Below are positions 5,883 to 8,149 of a DNA stretch of 8,149 bases, one piece after another. The notes beneath the pieces were generated by a model. That model was not told the origin of the DNA. It was given only the letters and a program-made list of their open reading frames with translations, and did not search any database. A program made the position numbers and the translations under genes. This stretch comes from JAICLL01 sp035252155 (GTDB lineage: Bacteria > Planctomycetota > Planctomycetia > Pirellulales > JAICIG01). The stretch covers positions 1-8,149 of the forward strand of contig DATFDL010000074.1 in assembly GCA_035252155.1 (NCBI GenBank), given 5' to 3'. Each line of letters starts with the position of its first letter. Position 1 is the first letter of the stretch.

Positions 5883-6071
5883 CAGCGGCGGCAGCTCGAG
5901 TTGCGCGAGCAGTTTGTGCTCGACCAGCGCGAACCATTCTTCCTGGGCGGGCGAGCCCAGGCCCAGCGCCTGTGTGGCGACATTCAGGTCGGCCAGCGCC
6001 CGATGCAGTCGTCGGACCTGACCGGCCCAGGCGTGATAATCGGCGGTCTGCGTGCTCAGTCGGTCAACGGC
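5883..6071 (-). other. In-frame upstream coding extension of the GTPase without a standard start codon
   Basis: The GTPase frame stays open from 5882 up to an in-frame TGA at 6072-6074. I translated these 63 codons by hand. They begin AVDRLSTQTADYHAW, pass through RLHRALADLNVATQALGLGS and AQEEWFALVEHKLLAQLEL, and run directly into PPLLVVAVVGG of the P-loop strand. Codon use is strongly GC at the third position, as in the rest of the gene, and the peptide reads as amphipathic helices leading into the GTPase domain. No ATG, GTG or TTG occurs in this frame here. Possible explanations are a CTG start (for example 6057-6059), a frameshift or sequence error near the upstream repeat (a TTG lies out of frame at 6065-6067), or loss of the original start. 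Confidence 0.65.
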
Positions 6072-6101
6072 TCAGTCTATGAGTGGCTTAGTCTTTGAGT
6101 G
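6054..6101. repeat. 16-bp tandem repeat at the lipoprotein/GTPase junction
   Basis: Three units of 16 bp lie at 6054-6069, 6070-6085 and 6086-6101. Units 2 and 3 match at 14 of 16 positions; unit 1 shares the first eight bases GCTCAGTC with unit 2 and diverges after them. Unit 3 encodes the last residues and stop of the lipoprotein (LKD then TAA). Unit 2 is a copy of it and contains the TGA that closes the GTPase frame upstream. Sixteen is not a multiple of three, so gain or loss of a unit shifts the frame. Confidence 0.8.
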
Positions 6102-6576
6102 GAAACGTGAATTCGTTCGGCGCTTTGTCGCTGACCGTCGCAGTCAGGTCGGTGCTTTCGAGGGCCTTATACTTAGTGGGCAGGAGGTCCTTGGGCGCCG
6201 GCGGCGGGGGCTCGTTCGGGTCGGGAGGCTTGTAGTCAGCGTCCGAGGTTGCTTCGACGCCGGTTCGGGGCGCATCTTCCGTCTTCGAGACGAGTACGCG
6301 ATAATCGCCTGGGGGCACGTTTTCGCCGATCGCCGTGCGCAGTTTGAAGTGCCCTTGCTCGTCGGTGATGCCTGAAGCCGACGCGTTCGTCGACGAAAAA
6401 GTCACCGTGGCGCCGGCCACCGGTTGGTCATGATAGGTGACTTTGCCTTCAACTGGCTTGCCGGGGCCTTGCGACTTGCGTCCACAGCCCGCCAGGCACA
6501 GCAAAACGACCAACCAAGCACACCGCGCCACGAGATGGCTCCGCGTTGTCATGCTAGCCCAGCGGGTTGCACCCAT
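6088..6576 (-). CDS. Small lipoprotein with carboxypeptidase-regulatory-like (transthyretin-like) domain
   Basis: A 162-residue predicted lipoprotein. The start at 6576 is chosen because GGAG lies 8 bp upstream and a lipoprotein signal peptide follows: hydrophobic WLVVLLCLAGC with lipobox LAGC (28-31) and Cys31 as lipidation site. An ATG at 6552 is an alternative. The longer frame to 6660 is only translation of an intergenic hairpin repeat. The mature part has a beta-sandwich pattern typical of CarboxypepD_reg-like domains: VEGKVTYHDQPVAGATVTFS (42-61), ASGITDEQGHFKLRT (67-81), and PPGDYRVLVSK (88-98). A proline-rich stretch (117-128) follows, then LLPTKYKALESTDLTATV (131-148) and a final beta strand. 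This type is common in Planctomycetota downstream of DUF1559 genes, as here. Its role is unknown, probably envelope-associated. Its stop lies in a 16-bp repeat that precedes the GTPase frame. Confidence 0.88.
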   Translation of the reverse strand: MGATRWASMTTRSHLVARCAWLVVLLCLAGCGRKSQGPGKPVEGKVTYHDQPVAGATVTFSSTNASASGITDEQGHFKLRTAIGENVPPGDYRVLVSKTEDAPRTGVEATSDADYKPPDPNEPPPPAPKDLLPTKYKALESTDLTATVSDKAPNEFTFPLKD

Positions 6577-6584
6577 CGCAATTT

Positions 6585-6588
6585 CTCC
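6585..6588 (-). promoter_or_regulatory. Ribosome binding site GGAG for the lipoprotein gene
   Basis: Minus-strand GGAG within GTGGAGAAATTGCG lies 8 bp before the ATG at 6576. It supports that start over the upstream one at 6660, which lies within a hairpin repeat. Confidence 0.6.
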
Positions 6589-6614
6589 ACTCCCATAATC
6601 GTTGGCAGACCCGT

Positions 6615-6663
6615 AGGGTGGGCACCGCCCACCATTGAATTCTTGGTGGGCGGTGCCCACCCT
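6615..6663. repeat. Perfect 20-bp inverted repeat between DUF1559 and lipoprotein genes
   Basis: Arms 6615-6634 (AGGGTGGGCACCGCCCACCA) and 6644-6663 are exactly complementary around a 9-base loop. Each arm is itself nearly palindromic (GTGGGC-ACC-GCCCAC), so it could also fold as two small hairpins. It lies in the 144-bp gap between the two genes. There is no T-run after it on either strand. It may stabilise or separate the transcripts, or simply be a mobile intergenic repeat. Confidence 0.9.
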
Positions 6664-6679
6664 GCCGCTGTCGGGGCGT

Positions 6680-6701
6680 CAGGCTGGAAAGCCTGGCCTA
6701 C
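6680..6701. repeat. Short hairpin CAGGCT-GGAA-AGCCTG (family D-like)
   Basis: A 6-bp stem with a GGAA loop (6680-6695) is followed by GCCTAC (6696-6701). It resembles the GGCCTGGAAGGCC hairpins at 2517-2569 in loop and in flanking bases. It lies about 20 bp downstream of the DUF1559 stop codon and could mark the end of that transcript, although no T-run follows. Confidence 0.55.
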
Positions 6702-6720
6702 ACAGGAGCGGATCGCGGGA

Positions 6721-7839
6721 TTATTCGATGACGACCGTTCCGGAGTTGGGAATCGACTCCGCGCCGGCCTTTGATCCCATTGCTCCCCAAACGCCATACC
6801 AACTTGGACCCGAAAGGACCTCCGGCCCGGCGAGGTTGCCGGTGTCGATGTTGTCGTTGATGAAACGGACCGAGCCATCGACCATCAGGCCCATGACACC
6901 GTCGGGATGAAAGCTGGAGGGAGCATAAACACCCGACTTCGAGTCGGCGTTCACGTCGGCGTCGCCCACGCACGAGGGGCCGTTCGGCGGCATGACCGTA
7001 TTGAAGCCCGTGCGCTCCGGCTCACCATCGGTCCAGAGCGTGCCGAACCGGCCCTTGACGATAGCGGGATTGACGAACCACTGGCCATTGGCCTGCGCCA
7101 GGCACGACGCGGGATTCGTGGCGACTGGCTGGGTATTGAGGTTCGTAAGACCGGTCGCCGTGCCTTCTTTGATCCTTGGTTTCGCGTTTCCGCCGATGCC
7201 AAAGTTGGCGCGGACGCGCTCGCTCATGGCGATCGTGTTGCTGGTGCCGTCGAGCACTTCGGCGATGGTCACCGTCTTCTGATACATGAACATTCCGCGC
7301 AGGTTCGTGCTCGTGATCGTGTGTGTGATCGAGTCGCCTCGGCTGAAGGCATAATTGTTATGGCCGATGCTGCCGGCGGCGGGTGTTTGTAAAATCTCCG
7401 ACGGGCAAATCAGGACGGGGACCGTGTAATTCCAGTTCACCCACGAAAACCAGCCAGCCGGTCCCAACGGCGGAGCGCCGTTTCCGCCCATCCGAATCTG
7501 ATCGTAGAGTGCTTGCTGCTCAATGTACGGCAGCAAGGGGATAAATCCGCTCACGCGAAAATCGTTGCCGGTTGCAGCGACACCTGTGTTAGTGCCGCCG
7601 CGTCCGAAAGGGAACGAGCCCATCACGTCATGGTAGTGGTGCAGCCCGATTCCGAGCTGCTTCATATTATTCGTGCATTGACTGCGGCGCGCCGACTCAC
7701 GCGCCGCCTGAACCGCGGGGAGCAGCAGGGCGATCAAGATGCCGATAATGGCGATGACCACCAACAACTCGACGAGCGTAAATGCCGACCGACGTGCTTG
7801 GCGTTTGGCAACGGCAACCGGGCGAGTGGACCGATACAT
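6721..7839 (-). CDS. DUF1559 (SBP_bac_10) prepilin-like exported protein
   Basis: A 372-residue protein with a type IV pilin-like N-terminus: RRSAFTLVELLVVIAIIGIL (16-35). Predicted prepilin peptidase cleavage is before F20 with Glu at mature position 5; Ala rather than Gly is at -1. The hydrophobic helix continues to LLLPAVQAARE, followed by SARRSQCTNNMKQLGIGLHH, the standard DUF1559 opening. Near the C-terminus SSFHPDGVMGLMVDGSVRFI matches the characteristic SxHPGG...DGSVRFI motif. DUF1559 proteins are greatly expanded in Planctomycetota and are pseudopilin-like surface or secretion-associated proteins of unknown function. The start at 7839 is chosen over 7890 because GGAG lies 7 bp upstream and the basic N-terminus is then the normal length. 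The stop is TAA at 6721-6723. It is the first gene of a series with the lipoprotein; a promoter candidate is at 7932-7960. Confidence 0.95.
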   Translation of the reverse strand: MYRSTRPVAVAKRQARRSAFTLVELLVVIAIIGILIALLLPAVQAARESARRSQCTNNMKQLGIGLHHYHDVMGSFPFGRGGTNTGVAATGNDFRVSGFIPLLPYIEQQALYDQIRMGGNGAPPLGPAGWFSWVNWNYTVPVLICPSEILQTPAAGSIGHNNYAFSRGDSITHTITSTNLRGMFMYQKTVTIAEVLDGTSNTIAMSERVRANFGIGGNAKPRIKEGTATGLTNLNTQPVATNPASCLAQANGQWFVNPAIVKGRFGTLWTDGEPERTGFNTVMPPNGPSCVGDADVNADSKSGVYAPSSFHPDGVMGLMVDGSVRFINDNIDTGNLAGPEVLSGPSWYGVWGAMGSKAGAESIPNSGTVVIE

Positions 7840-7846
7840 CGAAGAT

Positions 7847-7850
7847 CTCC
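7847..7850 (-). promoter_or_regulatory. Ribosome binding site GGAG for the DUF1559 gene
   Basis: Minus-strand GGAG (in CTGGAGATCTTCG) ends 7 bp before the ATG at 7839, a good Shine-Dalgarno spacing. This sets the start. Confidence 0.75.
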
Positions 7851-7931
7851 AGATAAGGGCGACGATTTGGAAAAAATCGCAGAACACCAAAAGACGTTCC
7901 CCGACGCCTTAGCACGTCACCGTAAGCCTCA

Positions 7932-7960
7932 TATATACCACCCGGCGCCCAAGAGAGCAA
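7932..7960 (-). promoter_or_regulatory. Candidate sigma-70-type promoter for the DUF1559 gene
   Basis: On the minus strand TTGCTC (7955-7960) and TATATA (7932-7937) are separated by 17 bp. The -10 is good and the -35 matches only the TTG of the consensus. The implied 5' untranslated region is roughly 85 bases. This is an inference by eye; the surrounding DNA is GC-rich, so the TATATAT stands out. Confidence 0.4.
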
Positions 7961-7995
7961 TCATTTGGGTTCTGGCAATCCCTACAAAAGCCCTT

Positions 7996-8028
7996 CCCGG
8001 TCGCTTATCATAAAAAGCCGCGACCGGG
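7996..8028. other. 9-bp inverted repeat CCCGGTCGC / GCGACCGGG upstream of the DUF1559 promoter
   Basis: Perfect arms at 7996-8004 and 8020-8028 flank a 15-base AT-rich spacer containing AAAAA. It lies about 36 bp upstream of the candidate -35 box. It could be an operator for a dimeric regulator or the end of a transcript from a gene beyond the window. The rest of 7840-8149 holds the promoter and repeats but no credible gene. Confidence 0.5.
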
Positions 8029-8075
8029 CATCGATGGCCTGGTCGGTTTTGACGTTCAGAAGGAGCGATGGTTCT

Positions 8076-8149
8076 GTAGGGAACGCCCTCTGTGGCGTTC
8101 CGCGAGGGGCGGCGCGACGCCGAGCCGCGGTTGACGGAACGCCACGGAG
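8076..8149 (+). repeat. Long hairpin element (family A, second copy, cut by window end)
   Basis: It is identical to 2267-2302 at 35 of 36 positions from GTAGGGAACGCC onward, then diverges in the spacer and recovers at CGGAACGCCACGGA (8135-8148). The end of the right arm lies beyond the window. The module CGGTTTTGAC occurs 23 bp before it (8044-8053), echoing the module 4 bp after the first copy. Confidence 0.88.

Noticed and set aside
7513..8013. Plus-strand frame of 166 codons across the DUF1559 start
   Set aside because: It overlaps the strongly supported prepilin-like N-terminus on the other strand and the promoter region, and its product has no recognisable feature.
8059..8078. AAGGAG followed by ATG and a stop after three codons, resembling a leader peptide
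   Set aside because: The spacing from AAGGAG to ATG is only about 2 bp, and the frame runs into the family A repeat. There is no sign of a downstream regulated gene within the window.

Overview
This 8.1 kb window looks like ordinary chromosomal DNA from a GC-rich member of the Planctomycetota, probably of the Pirellulales/Lacipirellulaceae type. Three things suggest this. There is a DUF1559 prepilin-like protein followed by a small lipoprotein with a carboxypeptidase-regulatory-like domain. There is a secreted PQQ-like beta-propeller protein opening with a DWPAFLGP motif. Gene-free gaps are packed with short hairpin-forming repeats. The phylum is an inference from gene families and style; no rRNA or marker gene is present.

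Layout. Positions 1-60 carry five perfect copies of a 7-bp repeat. Positions 61-2127 hold four minus-strand genes, transcribed in the order cutA, moaB/mogA-like, a 65-residue unknown, and a divergent NagB-like sugar-phosphate isomerase. cutA and moaB overlap by 4 bp and are probably translationally coupled. Positions 2128-2620 have no gene but hold a nested cluster of repeats: a long palindromic element split by a second hairpin element, then a two-copy hairpin repeat. The only plus-strand gene (2621-4036) is the secreted beta-propeller protein. It converges on a minus-strand GTPase (stop at 4200), and another copy of the palindromic element fills the gap.

Positions 4200-7839 are a minus-strand series: DUF1559 prepilin-like protein, then lipoprotein, then a large YfjP/Era-like GTPase with a hydrophobic glycine-rich C-terminal segment. 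A promoter-like sequence and a strong inverted repeat lie upstream of the DUF1559 gene (7932-8028). The window ends inside another copy of the hairpin repeat first seen at 2267-2347.

How the genes relate. CutA (metal binding) and MoaB/MogA (molybdopterin adenylylation) form one unit. The DUF1559 and lipoprotein pair is a recurring planctomycete arrangement of exported proteins of unknown role. The GTPase follows after only 16 bp. Its reading frame continues about 63 codons upstream of the first ordinary start codon with clear coding character, but that stretch has no ATG, GTG or TTG. Immediately upstream lies a 16-bp tandem repeat that duplicates the 3' end of the lipoprotein gene. I regard this junction as the most interesting feature. 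I found no evidence of a defence system, CRISPR array, transposase, phage or RNA gene.
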